Source: Astropecten irregularis (taxonomy: Eukaryota; Echinodermata; Asteroidea; Paxillosida; Astropectinidae). Taken from it: a stretch of 64,000 bases of DNA. The translations under genes and the position numbers were made by a program. The notes beneath the pieces were generated by a model. That model searched no databases and was not told the origin of the DNA. It saw only the letters and a list, made by a program, of their open reading frames with translations. The stretch is taken from assembly GCA_963971285.1 (NCBI GenBank), contig OZ020256.1, positions 6,140,501 to 6,204,500 on the forward strand. Direction: 5' to 3'. The stretch's first letter is position 1. Every line of letters begins with the position of its first letter. Shown in pieces: positions 32,265 to 47,200 of the stretch.

Positions 32265-35200
32265 GTATGTGAACTGCTCACTTATATATTACGTAATCTT
32301 ATATCCTGCTGTGAAAAATTTCTCAATTAGAGATATATGCAGAATGCATGCCATACATTGTGCAGTTGTATAGTTGCGATAATCGTAAAGTCCAAGACCC
32401 CATGTCAGACCGAGGTTTACGATTATCGCAATTATACCACGGAGGAATCTCTTCTATTTGTTTAGGCATACCTTCCTCCATGTTCTAGGCCATGCCTCCA
32501 TGTTCGTACCATTCATACGCAGTCCGCCTGTATCAACTCTAAGTATAGCTCCCATCATTTTAATATATAGTTGATGTCTAACATGTTAAAATAAATAGAC
32601 CGTTAATAGAAGTCTTACTCTTTGATTTTAGGCAGCCGGTCTAACACTTTTACTATTGTTGCCTCTATATGATTATATATTAAACCGAGTTGTAACTTGA
32701 AATTTCAGATCATAAAACTAGAATTAAAGCGAAACCACTTTGTAACCGAGGATGGGACCTTATGGAGACTTTCCCATAGGGTCGTGCACAAACTTTACTT
32801 ACCTATTTCTAAACATCCTCCAAACCAATGAATTTGAAATTGACATGTTCATATTGAGAGCATTCTATGTCTTCTATATGGACATTAAAAATATGTCTTT
32901 AAAAGTTAGCTGGTACCTTAGGGAGACATCGAAAAGTCTCCCTAAGTCACGATGTCTCCCTAATGTCAACTTTGAGATGCTAACGTGTCTCCCTAATACC
33001 CCATTTGTAATTATTAATGTACACACAAATGTTATGACCATCCATAAAATATGTGACCCCAAACATCCAGCCTCGGGGCACATGCTGCAATAACAACACG
33101 AGTTTGTACCGTATTTGTTTTATTCGCTGATCGTGCACTTCCCGAACTCGATACTCCCAAGGCACCGGCGCGCCACTGAAAGAAATTCCACGACCTTTTA
33201 AGATAAAAACCCATGGCATTAAGCTTTAAAACATGTTCACATCTTTGGGAAAAGGTAGCATTCCGTACGAGTCACGGAGTATAAGTGGTCAGATAGTATC
33301 ACCATGGAGAATCTTATTTCTCCATGGTGGTAGTTTACAGTGAAAACGTGTATTCTGAACCCGATATTTTGTGATATACTGCACTCAATACACTGTATGA
33401 TAGTTATCATACTTTTGATGCTGATGCAGATGAATTCGGACCACGTGAACCGTAAAAGTATAAGGTCATGTTTTAAACATACCCAGTTATTTTAAAGAGA
33501 ACTCGACCTTATCCACGGGATTCTTACTAAGGATTTCACTTGAGAACGGTTCAATTTTGTGGCTTGCAGAGGTAAAACCAGCACGGTGGCCGGAAAGTGA
33601 TATAAGCTTATACGTCATTAGATTTTGTGAAGCTCCTATACTGTCAAGTGTAATCAACGTGGGAAATTTTTTTGGTCATTGCTAAATTTGGTGAATTTCG
33701 CTGTTGATTAGTTCTCATTCTCATGTTGTATCAATTATCTAATTTGCCGTCGTTGTAATGTCAACCAAATACGCCCTAAGCCCTAATACTAATAGGCATT
33801 ATATTGTTTATTATACGGAACGATCATGCCATACATATCCTTAAAAAACACATCGAAAGGTTTTATTTCCTGTCACGAGAAAAACCTTGCATTATAATTA
33901 TTGTTGGCTGATTTCCCACCTCGGAGCAAAGTTGAAAATTTTAAGTGCAATTATGTTTATTACGGCTTCATAGTGCTTTGTATATCCCACTTAGTCTTTG
34001 TATCAGTTGAATTTCTGTCTTGTTTCCGTGTTATAGTTTGCGGGGTTCTGTTAAAAAAAGGTACAGTACAGGATTGGTCAGGGATTGGTAATGATACCTA
34101 AATAGAAATGTTCACAGACTTACCTATACATGTACTTTCAGTGTATGAAGATGGTGCTGGTAGAAACATACTGTTAACATAATTATTTCCTCCTGAAATG
34201 GTGTATTTATCCAGAAATTTGTAAAATAAATACCGAAAACAGTTTTGATTTCGGGGTAAGATCAAAACCATTCTTTATGTTTTATAAGAAAAATTTAGGT
34301 GTTTTTTTCGAAATTTTCGTGTGACTCAGATGTCCGACTGAGCTCAAATTTTCTCAGGGGTATTACTTCATGTAGGCCTATACATGCTGGTTCAGACAAA
34401 GTGTGACGGCTGTTCTCTGCGACCCGAACCAATCATGTTTTACTATTAAACCTGTATACCTTTTTGTAATACAAGTTTCAGTCTTGGTACAATATATTTT
34501 GGTCTGGATATTATGTACATCATGTAGGAAAGACCATGGTGTGTTACCAGTGTGTATTTATAGATTGAAGTCTGGTACCAATAATATTGAGTACAGTCCA
34601 GCTCATGGCTGGGTATTAATTGGTTGACTCAATGCATCGATGACACATACCTCAGCTGCGATCGCTGCTTGATACTTGATCCATAGGACTTTCGCCTCTA
34701 GAGGTATAGGCTATAGGCCTACCGGTACATTACGCCGTTTCTTTATAAGGACTGCTATGAAGACCGTCTGAAGGACCGAGTGTGGACAATGCCGATAGTT
34801 TCTAATGGTGATATTGGTGATAGTGATATTCAATTGGTCATAATATATAAATTCGAGTTTGTGTTTTTAGATTTTACTGTCCATTAATTTAATTCATGTA
34901 ACCGGTCAAGTAAAGTTCGAAACTTTAAAACTTTCAGGAAAAAATCCATGAATTTGTATATATAAATAAATTAATTTACCTAAACACACCATAACCATAC
35001 TGGCCCTACGGTTATACAGAGTTAGCTACCTTACATGTTATCATTTAAAAAAAAAACCCGTATGGGCCTACAACTTGCAATGTTCATCATTGGTCGTGAA
35101 AACTAATCTGCGAAACATTCGTCGAAATTGGTATTTTCCTTTTCGTTATCGAGAAAATTGGTATTTTCCTTTTCGTTATCGAGAAAAAATATAAATTTGG

Positions 35201-38200
35201 CTACGAATTAGAACTTGGGCACCTCACACATGTGATATGAATGTTTGCAATTATGCTCTACAGCTATAGTCAGCTTTATAATTTGAGAAAAATCTAGATA
35301 ACAAGCATGTGTTCTGTAAACGAAGAACTGGAGGCCGTGACCAAATTATATACAGTTTTGATTTTCACCCCCCCCCCCTGTTTCCGTGATAGCCTAGATC
35401 CGTCCCTGACATGGTGACCACACAGGGTTCACACTTCACAACATGTTCTTGTCCTGCAAGGTTGTATTCCGTTTCATCTCATGTCAGTACTACTGGGGTA
35501 GATTTCACCATCACCAAACTCATCATCGTTACTTACTATCAATCGTAGGACTTGTGATGCATTGTGGCCCTTTACGTATACGTACATGATACGATTGGTT
35601 ATCCTTTCCTACGATTGATCGTAGGGCTTCGTGAAATCGACCCTTGGCCTCGGCCATTACATGCGTAAACCAAAGTCTTATCAAGTTCTCAAGTCTACTT
35701 GATCAAAATATTTCCACTTTGGGTAAATATGGTCCCATGTATACTTCGACAAACAACTAGGCCTATGATTATGATGATGAAGCATGACCATATTGTTTAC
35801 TTGGTATAGCTTTAGTACGTAATTTGATACAGTTTCCCCGCCCTTTGAACTCGCGGTCTTCCGCGGGCAATTACATAGAACTAAACATATGTATTAGTTA
35901 TTATACGTGTCCCAGTTTTCAGATAAATTGAAATGTCACTTGCGGTCACTTACGTGTGCATACGTGTACATAAGGCCCATAGCATGATGATATTGGTGGT
36001 CTGCAGCTCTGTAATATTTCACTTTCAATACTCCATTGGTTTCGACGTGTGTTGAAGGTTGCTCATCATAACATATTATACAGTGTAGTAACTTATCGGT
36101 GGTCGTTGTAGCCAAAACATCGGTTTGAAACTGAAGTAAGGCTCGCGAAACATGTGGTAATGCCTGGAATGTATCTATTAATTATAGTACTTAAAATGAA
36201 ATTGGTGAAAATAAAACGAACCAAAACAATTTCATGCATCTGATTGAAGTCTGGACACATTTTGAAATTTTGGGTTTGTCAGTGAAAGATACGGTTAAGG
36301 CTGATTTCTTAACTCAGGATTTCAGTCTTACTATTATATATATATTTTTGTCACATTTTGGAATGTTTTCAGCAATATGATATGTAATGTATGATAGAAA
36401 TGCAGTATAGAATGATATGATTCGATCGAGAAATAATTATGAATCGTTTCTAATACGTTAGTAATCAATGTATAGGTGGTGCCTCATGCTCAATGGGCTT
36501 GAGACTTACAACTACAGGCCCACAACAAATCATTTTACCATTTATTGAGAACGTAGGCCTAGTCATTCCGACATTTGCCAACAAGTAACACATCACCATA
36601 ACACAATGACTATTATCACGCGGTGCGAAGCTTCCTATTAATATTTTACCCGAAAGTGCATTTTGTGCCACCAAAAGCCTCTAATTTGAAATACCTGTCA
36701 CTTAAAATGTCTTTCGGTTTCGTGAATTCATCGTCCGCAAGGCGGTGACGCATCGCGACGGACAAGGGGGGTCTTTGCGTGAAGTTAGAGCTTTGTTGAC
36801 TTGAACTTCAACAACATTATTTTAATCACGACTTCTTTTCATATCACGGGTTTCTGTGATAGCGCCCTCTCGTGTTTGTGTTGTTCGACTGTAGTACGGC
36901 AGCTTTATTATAATATTAAACAGTGACTGAATGATGAAGTTGATGAACACGGAATCCGGTGTTTTTTCATGTGAATGATGTAGCCTTTTGCCTGACGGAG
37001 TTGTATAGTCACTGGTAATAATGTAGAATGTTTATTCTGGGATTATATCTTCAATGTGCAATTGTGCATACATGCTGTCATGTCATCATTTTATTCAAAC
37101 TGTTTCCTGAGCGTCATTTTCCTTCGGATTTGAAGATGAACTTGGGATATTTCCCCCTCTCCATTGATCAGGAGAGTTCATCAGTCGACTACCAACAGTA
37201 ATAATGGTTGTCTAATCTGTGGCACTTGGCTACTTCATCTTGAGAAATTAATATGCCGCCGTGATGATAACGTTTGCTGACCTTCTCAAAGATCAGTTCA
37301 GAATGATGAAAATATGAGATCCTGTATTGTTTATCATAGACGAATTTCTGTCACGTTATGATACGTGTGAAGAAGATAGCTATTCTGTGGCACTGTTTGT
37401 AGGCCTATCCACATTTACAAAACTTAACCAAAATGAAATCCGGAATATTCTGAAGTCGGCATATCTGAGAGAAAACGAGTACATCATTTGGCGAATTTAA
37501 AGATCTGAGGAACATAGATTAATGAAGAGTTCACGGTAAACCTTATGGGCATTCCCACGCGTTGATGTCTATTTTGTAACGGGTTGACTCTGTCTTTTGC
37601 ATATTTGCATGCATTTTAAGGAATCTTGGTATACTTGCCGATTCAAATAACACCTTTCTTAATACGAGCGTTTCACAATAGTGCTCCTTCATGAGTTTGT
37701 AACGCGTTGGCCAATTTGTAGTTTGGTTCCCTGCTCAAAGATACCCTGACGACTCTTATTAAACATCTTAGATTTGACAGACAATAGTCGGGAGATTCTT
37801 GGGTCTGGGAACCAGACTAGCGCAGTTTGTCGCACTTAGGCCTATAAGACCTTTCTTTTGCAACGTCACAGACAGACCGCGTTTTTGCCAACCAGCATGG
37901 CGGAAACTATGGCGAGCCAGGCATAAAAATTAACCACATATTTTACCCAATTGTACGCAAATTTCAGATATTGCTGAATGTAATGGAAACAACACAAGCG
38001 ATGCTGATATGTATTTTGTACAGTTATGGAAAGTTTGCAAAAACGTTGAAGTTGTTGACGCCGTCTGTGAAGAAGACGAAATGATTTGCAACATTTGGCC
38101 GCCCATATCTTGCCAACCAGTGTTTATAAACAAAAGAAAGGTCCATATAAACTTATAGATCAGTGAGTTTGTCGACAAAATTTATTCTGTGCATTGTGAA

Positions 38201-41200
38201 TGGCCAACGCGTTGCAAACTCGTGGTGGCGCGCTATTGTGATTATTCGAGACTGATTGGTCAAGGAATAGGTCAAAGTCAAAACATGTTATACGTAAGTT
38301 ACCATGGAATTGTCCTTATGCTAAATAATCATCACTGTCTGGACATCTGTTTGACAATGACAGACCATTGATAAATATTCCCACGTCTAACCAAACAATA
38401 TACTTGTTCCCTTCATATCCGCTGGCTAATGCTGAAACTATCACAAGAAATCCACGGGACTTGTGTTGTTTTAAGAAATTGGTTGGATGTCCGCGTACGT
38501 GAGGCATGACCGGGTCGCTTCCCGTGGCGCAAAAAACCCAAAAAGAAGTTGAGGCTGTCAGCGTGAGTGGTTTTGGAACTTCCTGAATACCACACAAAGA
38601 AAGTGATTGTTTGTTATTAAAGTCCATTAATGTCCAATACATGAAACTGATCGGGCGGTAATTCAATACATATTGCGCTTTAAAGATGTGCCAGTCCGTG
38701 ATTTTGTTGGAAATGTCTGGATGATGCACGCACTAATTGGAACAGTTTTGAGTAGTGTCTGCATTTTATTGCTTACCCTAGCTAGTGTCTGACAGCCTTT
38801 GAATTAAGCATATAGTGCTATCAATTTAAATAGATTTTCAACTTAAACTTCGGCATATGACGATAGGCCTTACATCTTAAAGAGCAAGATCGCAGAAGAA
38901 CTGTGCTTCTGACTATGCTTACTGTACCACAACATCATCTTGTTGGTTAATGGATTATACCATGGAGGTAGGAAAAGACTACCTCCATGATTTTACTTTT
39001 GGGTCTTATTTAGAAACCAGACCGGTTCTTTTGATTATCTATATACTAGTTGTATTGTAGTCTTTGAAACTATCATAGGGGCCTTTATGAAACTTGGCTT
39101 GAGGCTAGGCTTGGAAGTTGAAACTCACTACCGTCATTGAGGCCCACAAAATGAAATGAAGGGATTGTGGGCCGCATGACGAAGCCGAAGAAAGGCTCCA
39201 GCTTCAAGCCCTTCATTTCATTAAGGACACAAAATGGCGACAGTAAAATAAATTTCAAGCCCGCAAGCGTCATGTGTCATGTTCTAAAGACTTATGACTT
39301 AGAAGTTCAGAACCATTCATAATCTTAAGTTACTTGTGCACTTGCGAGGTAATTATGTCCAGCTGAAAATACGTTCTTTCCTTATACCTCAGATATGAAT
39401 GAAAGTTTGGAACCGAGTGCGAATTTTCAAATTTCTAGTGGATGAATACCGAAGATTGCCCGTCTTTAAACCCGCGATGGTACATACATGTACATCCAAG
39501 TAGGCCTATATTAAATTATAATTTACAAAATCGCCATCTTTCCTAACAGGAGAAGTATACCAAAATCCAGGGTTAAAATGTTTGAACCTTATGGAACCCA
39601 ACCTGAATATCCAAAACTCTGAACAACACGACAACACGACCTAACCAGTCCTGACGGAAAAGGAGGAGACTCGGGTCAAATAAGGCCTATGGGAAAAGTT
39701 GGCTCGGGGTTGGAGGGGGGTTCTTGGGGGTTTTACCGCCAATACTTAATTTGGTCATGCAAATCCAGACATGTATTTTTAGTACACACGAACCTGGAAG
39801 CAGATCATATCGTCCACATTGGGCATGGTCAGTCTTTTATTTCACATTATAGCAAGCAGCAGGCCTCGGCCCCGAATTCCAAGGATCTGTCTGTTTCTCG
39901 TCAGAGGACGAACATGGGGGATGAGTCCCGTCTGAACAGCGGGCAGTCACCATGGCTGGCCCTGGGGTGTGCTCCCGTTGAAATCTTATAAATAGCTTGA
40001 CGTCTTACCGCCCCCGATGCTGTGATAGTGATACGATGAAAACAGCTCAGACGGACTGGGATTTTGACATCCGATGCATGTTCTCCACGTAATGAGTGGG
40101 AATGTAGTAGGATCGTTTCAGGGTTTGAAGTTTCAGAGGTGTGTCGTGTGCCTTTTGGGATGTACACGATTATCATTGCGACCTCACCCATAATAATGGT
40201 GTGCCCTTATTTATGGCAAGCCCAATATTTCCACTGGTATTAGTTACACTTAGAATAAAATATGATGTTTTTATCTGTGATGGAATTTACATATAGGGCT
40301 AGGGCCTATAAGATAACGAAACATACCACGTTTTGCCATTGATAATAATATTGTGGTCAATACCATAAACGAACTGTAACTTAAGATGATGTTTTGTCAG
40401 GTATTATGGCTTATGTCAGTCTTACTACATTTCTTTTCAGCAAATAGAATGCTAGTACACAAGGATAGTCTCATTGAGCACACGGTACCGATGTCTCAAT
40501 GATTATTAGACTGTGACCATGCGTTATTTCTGTAAGAGCGCCCTCTTGTGAGTGGACTGGTTATACGCTCATGCGGTCGTGGCGCAGTACGCAAGCGTTG
40601 CAAAATTTGCCTAGGCCCCTATATTATGTTGCGTATATTGTACTCGTATTATGTTGGGAACATAGATTTATCATAGATCATGTGTGTATCACTTAAAATC
40701 ATAGACATCGGAAGAATGTTATTTTATTCTTCCGATATCTTTGGGTTACTGCGTCATATGCGTGTGCCGTCGTTGTGCACCCAGTCTTGTTGCCTGGGTT
40801 GGGTCCGAACTTCCGACACTGACACAGGCCAATGTTAATTAATGTATAGTGTCACAACAATCTTGTCTTCACGGTTCAAAAGTTGACAGTTGAGAATTAG
40901 ACCTTAAATTCATTTGTCCGAATTCGTGCACAGATTCTTGAACAAGAGGGACCTTCGCGGTTTCAAATGGAATTCACTGATTTTATTTAAAAGCCAGCTG
41001 CCACTTGCGGGTTGCGAAATGGACTTTTTCGGAATTGCGTACCACTATACCAATCGTAAACGCGCATCATGATCGAGAGTTCGAGACTGCTTTGCTTGAA
41101 CATGACCCCCTTGGCCGACGCGACGACGTATGTGTTTTGATTCTCAAAATGATGCCTAGCCTTACAAAAGTCTAGCCTCCTTGTCCTTGTAAATAAGACA

Positions 41201-44200
41201 TGTTTTTCTATACGGACCTCAGATATTAACACGTCCACTTACGTCTATAATGTGAATTCTCCTGAGACGTGCTACATGCAGTCACATACCCAACCAACAT
41301 TTTTTACCAACGTGTTTTCGCTGTAGCATGTAGTCAGCCAATACCACAAACAGCTGTAGCCTAGCCCTGTGGCTGCACCTGACGCTATGATTGAACCCAT
41401 GATACTTCCAGGTCGTCAGGAGATGGAGGGGCCGTGACCTTTAGGGATTATTGGGGATCTACCAGCCTAAACGTGCTTCATGTTCGGTCCTTGCTCTTAG
41501 TGGAAAGCCAGAGGTACACCCTATACTTGACACTTGACAGTCTGCAGTTTCGGCATGGGATCGGAGTGTGTGAACTTCTAGATCGAAGTTTGGATAAAGA
41601 GAACAGTTTTTTTTGCCTGAGGATCAGGAAGGACACTATGAAATTAATTTCAAATGTACAATTTGAAAAGACATATATAATACCTTACTTGTGTTTGGCT
41701 TTCACAATCAGACATTTTGGCAATTGAGGATTTTATCCAAAATGAAGCCACCTATCGCCATGTTGGTACTCCCATCGGACATGGGCTGTCGATTCGTCTG
41801 GATATATTTTCGCTAAGTTGTTTTTACGAATGTTGTGTTGAGCGATGCGTAATTGACTTATTTCAGGCGAGCTTGAAATAGTTGTATTCATTGGAAGTAG
41901 TCCAATTTGCTCCTTTAATCTTTATGCAAACCTTCAGGAAACTTGAGTGGAACACATTTCTGCGGGGATGTAAAACATGCGAGTGTAATGACTTTTCGTC
42001 GGGAAATTAGGCAAAAGTAGGCTTGCCCTTCACCGACAGGTTACTCAGTACTAGTTGAGTGCACATGGAAAAACCACCCATGATGCGCTGGATCAGGTGG
42101 GATTCGAACCTTCAACCTCCTATCGGTGAAGTTGCATTAATCCTGTCTCTCGACGGAAAATCATTTATGTTAAAATTGTTGATGATTAATTGCGGTACCC
42201 GCCGCCGCGATATTGGATTCGATTCACTGCGCTGACCCCAGCTAGCTCGGTGGCCTAGCGGTATGGCATCTGCACTAGTAAACAGGAGGTCATGGGTTCT
42301 AATCCCACCTGAGCCAGCGCATGATTTTCTCATGTGCACTCAACAAGCACTGAGTAGGCATATGCAGTGCTCATCTACGTCGGTGAAGGGCAAGCCTAAT
42401 TTCCATGCGAGTGTTATGACCGTGCTGCAGTTATAACATGCATTATTGCATGAAACTTTTCCACGGATCAGCTGATTTCCTCTTTGTTTTCACTTCACTC
42501 TAATGCCATTGAAAAGTAAAAAACACTGTACAAAGTATGGTAGAGATTGGAATTTCCTCTTTTTTTTTGAAAGTCCAAGTTGCATGCCTGATATAGTCGG
42601 ACCATGGTCGACCATTGTCGGACTAGACGTTGCAATGTGTCACGCCGTCTGAGTGTACCGGTGACACGCACCATTTACCATCCATACATGCATTGTATTC
42701 TAATGGCGATTGCTATATTGCAATATTACTCCATACTCAGTCTGCAGGGTTCACACACAATAAACTGATTTAAGGTCAAAACGATATCAATTACCGGTAT
42801 TTATTTTTAACCTCTCCCAAAACAAACATTAGTCAGCATGGGGAGGACACAATACCAGAAGTTTCATGTCCATTTATAGGTGTAGGGCCTATGCGTATTA
42901 ATGATTATTATGCTATAGTTATACGTAGTTCAGTTTCAGAAGGATAACGATATCGGCCTTTATTACAAGACAAATTAGTCGTGATGTAATAGTAATACCC
43001 TTATTATGTTTTAAATAAATTATTTTGTGTCAATGCATTTTAATGTACAATAATTAAGAATCTCGAAATACTGCTCATCCAAGTCGGTGAAGGGCAAGCC
43101 CTTTAACGCACGGGATCCCATATTTGGGGATCCACGTCCTATGCAGTGTACGCTAAAATGGGATCCGGATCCAAGGATTCGTGATCTTGTGCGTTAAACA
43201 AGCATGCCCTAATTTGCATATTATCGTTTAATATTCTCGAAATACTGTGTATAACCAGGCTATTGCAATACCCAATTGGCGTAAAACCGCGAAACCTCGT
43301 AAATGATCGCGAAACCTGACACAAATACTCGTCAATATGTAGCCCTGGGGATTGGGAACATGACTAAACTTTGTTTAGTTTGCCGTTTGGAGCATGAACA
43401 TGTTCGGAGTCAAGTCGCGATGATCGGATGAGACAAAGGGGTTTCTTAGGGGAATGGCCGAATCCAGAGTGAGTAATTGAAGGACTTGCCCCACAGGGCC
43501 AGGCCCAAACCCCATCCCATCCCCTGCATTATTGGCTAGATGTCCAGGGTCCTTTGACCGAATACATTCATCCAGGTTGTTCCAGTGACTAACAATCCCC
43601 TCATCACGTACACAATGCTTGGCTTTTCGCCTAAACCTTTTTCCTCGCGTGAAAACTGCTTCTCCGTCAACATTCGTAAACCAAAATGTCAAAGTTTCAG
43701 CAGGAACTTCAACACATGATATATTATACTACGTTTTGTGTTTCGTAACTTTAGTTTGGGGCGTGCTCGATGAACATGCAATTGCGTGAATTTCCCTCGA
43801 GATGGTGGAACGTGTTTACAATTTTGCATCACGACCTTGGAAAGCTGTCGAAAAAGCGGGAAAATACAGACCACATTTTATTATAGGGAAGAAAAAAAGG
43901 CATAATGTGCGAGTGAAGCTGCATTGCATGTCGAGCAGAAATTGTGTTTGATATCGTGTTGTTGTTGTTCATTCAATGTCAGTATTTGTGGTACCGGTCA
44001 GGATGCTGCAATTAACACAGCTCATAGGAATTTCTATCCAGAGATACAGCCCGATGATCCTGTCCATGATTTATGTCTGACTCAAAGTGTGTAGCACCTG
44101 TTATGCCAGATTTATTTTACAAGAATGAGATAAATGCCTATTGCCGATGTGTTGCTGATGGTTTTTGTCAGTGTTTTCCTCTATTGGACAGCTGAGCAAC

Positions 44201-47200
44201 GGCACGCATTGAGCCACGAGAACGATTTCATTAATGGTTATTTTCAAGGGTGAGGTGTGACACTAAATCATCCGATTGTACTTTCTCTGTAAGTACCACC
44301 AGGGGCCAATTTCATAGAGCTGCTTAAAAATTGCTTAAAGGTAGTATCATACTTTGGTAAGACACCAAAACAGAAATTTTCACAGATTTACGTATTACTT
44401 ACATGGTATGAAGTTGGTTGTGGTAGAAACATACCGTTAAAATGTTTTCGCCTGAAATGGTGTATTTATCCAGAAAATATTTTTGATCTTTTAAAAGATC
44501 AAAAATAAAAGAGAAAAGACTTAAGAAATACTGTGGCTGTTTTTCACTGTTTTCTCAAAAAGTGGGCCCTGTATGGGACTGAAATTGTCACAGATGACTG
44601 TTACTGTATTTCCCTTGATATTATATATGAATCTGCATTTATTTGACAAAAACCAATGTATGATACTACCTTTAAGCATGCAGTCTTCCTAGATCAAACA
44701 GGATGACGAACCAAATTTTCATGTGGATCTTTGCAGCTTTTGACTTGTATTCGGCCATTGTTTACTGAGCATAACATTCACAAGGAGTTTTGGCTGGCGT
44801 AGGCCTACTTATTTTATTTACCAAGGTTTTTGGGTGCAGTAAGCAAATGTTGGTGCTTAAGCAGCTCCATGAAATTGGCCCCAGGTCCCAGGACGATTCT
44901 GATTACAGCTTATGATTCCATGTGCGGAACATCCATGTATGGTTTGACTGTTTGACTGTTACCATAACGTTTAGAAGAGAAATTCGCAGATGGAAACCAA
45001 CATAGGGTGCATTCGTTTAGCTAACACGGGTCATCCCTTACTGGGAATGGTCGTGTTTTACTGCACAAAACAAGCGAGAGAATGGGGACGAGGTTGACTG
45101 GTGTCGACCCGGGGGAGCTAAACGAATGCACCCATAGTAAATACATGTATCGAGGAAATAAGACTTAAAATAAGACATTGTTGAAGCATGTTGCTTTCAA
45201 CACACACTAGACCCATATGTTTACAGTTAATCAAATCAACATATTCACGTCCTGTGTATTTAGTCTTAAGTCCTGACACATCTCCTTATATAAGCTATGT
45301 AAGATGCGCCACCGGTATCCTTTGATCTCCAAGAAGCGCTCTCTTAAAACCAAGCTGTACATTTCCGTTTACTCACTCGTAACTTTGCCTTGCTCCATGG
45401 TTGAGCCATTGAGAAAAGGAGCCAAGTACGAAGTTCACAAGAAGTTCATAAATGGAGTGACATAACATGCAGGTCTGCAGCTGAGCCTCATCCCCCGGGC
45501 TCATCCGCCAGGGGCGTTGAGGAAAGTGCGCAGCGAACGTCTGAGAGGAAATTACGAGGTCTTTAGCTGCTTAGTAGTACCACATGTAGCTTGTCTTGCT
45601 GTCTTGTGTTTATGTTTCTGATCAAAGACCGAAAAAAGGCCGGCCACCTTGCAACATTTTGATGTTAAAACGTTCAGATGGAAACAGATAGGACAAATGG
45701 AATGATTCATGGAGACGGTCAGCTTCATCTCATTCCAATTCAGGCAGTTCAGGAATCTGGTATTAGAGGTCCAAGCCACGTTGTCATCTGATGCTACAAG
45801 TTGCACTTGATTGTTAAATCAATCCCGCCAGGAGAGCGATGTTGGATTCCAACATGAGAGCGATATTGGATTCCAACATGAGAGCTATGTTAATAGATTC
45901 CAACATGAGAGCGATGTTGGATTCTAACATGAGAGTGATGTTGGATTCCAACATGAGAGCAATGTTGGATTCCAACATGAGACTATGAGAGCTATGTTAA
46001 TAGATTCCAACATGAGAGCGATGTTGGATTCCAACATGAGAGTGATGTTGGATTCCAACATGGGAGCAATGTTGCATTCCAACATGAGACTATGAGAGCT
46101 ATGCTAATAGATTCCAACATGAGAGCGATGTTGGATTCCAACATGAGAGCAATGTTGGATTCCAACATGAGACTATGAGAGCTATGCTAATAGATTCCAA
46201 CATGAGAGTGATGTTGGATTCCAACATGAGAGCAATGTTGGATTCCAACACGAGAGCGATGTTGGATTCCAACATGAGAGCGATGTTGGATTCTAACATG
46301 AGAGCGATGTTGGATTCCAACACGGAGAGCCATGTTGGATTCCAACATGAGAGTGATGTTGGATTTCAACAGAGCGATGTTGGATTCCAACGTGATAGTC
46401 ATAATGGATTCCAACATGAGAGCGATGTTGGATTCCATCTCGTTCCCATTCAGGCAATTCAGGAATCTGGTATTTAGAGGTCCAAACCATGTTATCATCT
46501 GATGCAACATGTTGTACTTGAAGATTTGAAGTTGATTTGTTAAACCAATGCCACCAGCCCTGCTAAATAGACTGCGACTTGAACTGAAAGTGGTAAAATA
46601 ACACAAGGTCTTGATGTTGATACACCAACGCCCCCAACCCCCACTGACAAGACCGACATGCCAAACAGTTACTGGTTTTGACATCTGTCTGTCGATACCA
46701 GTAATGCTCCAAGTTGAGCCTTGCTGTCGAACTCCTAGCCATTTCGTCACGGTCAGTGTTGTTTATGCCGTGTAAAAACAACTCTCTTGGCTTGGCAAGA
46801 AATATGTTGCTTCGGTCTCGCGAGATTTCAATTCCTCTCAGTAGATAGGGCAAGCTGACAAGTAAAACTTTGCAGAATGTGGAAATTTATGAGCCGTCAC
46901 TGAACCTGCTGGATCTCATGATACCCAGGGGGTCATGTTGATTCTTCGACGGCACCATCCCTCTGAGCATAGAGTAAGCGTCTTTACCCTATGCTCTGAG
47001 TCAGATCTCCAGGGGCCAATTTTATAGAGCAGCTTAGCACAAAAGATTGCTTAGCACAAAAATGGCTTGCCCAATAAAACAAACCACCATTGAAAATTAA
47101 GTTTGATATTCATGGTCAGCTGACAACAGCCAAAGAACAATTGCAAGCGATACACAACAGACTGGAAATTTCATGCTTAGCGATTTGTTTGTGCTAAGCA

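Noticed and set aside
38316-38729. 137-codon reverse-strand frame
   Set aside because: No domain or composition signal; lies inside the sulfotransferase intron on the opposite strand.
42112-42339. Reverse-strand frame containing GGIRTHDLLFTSADAIPLGHR, reading like a protein
   Set aside because: This is the familiar false translation of the antisense of a tRNA-like sequence. It lies over the SINE head and is not a gene.
46175-46477. Eight-residue repeat protein MRAMLDSN / MLESNIAL
   Set aside because: Produced by the 24-bp minisatellite, whose length is divisible by three. Both strands are open, and variant units shift the frame.
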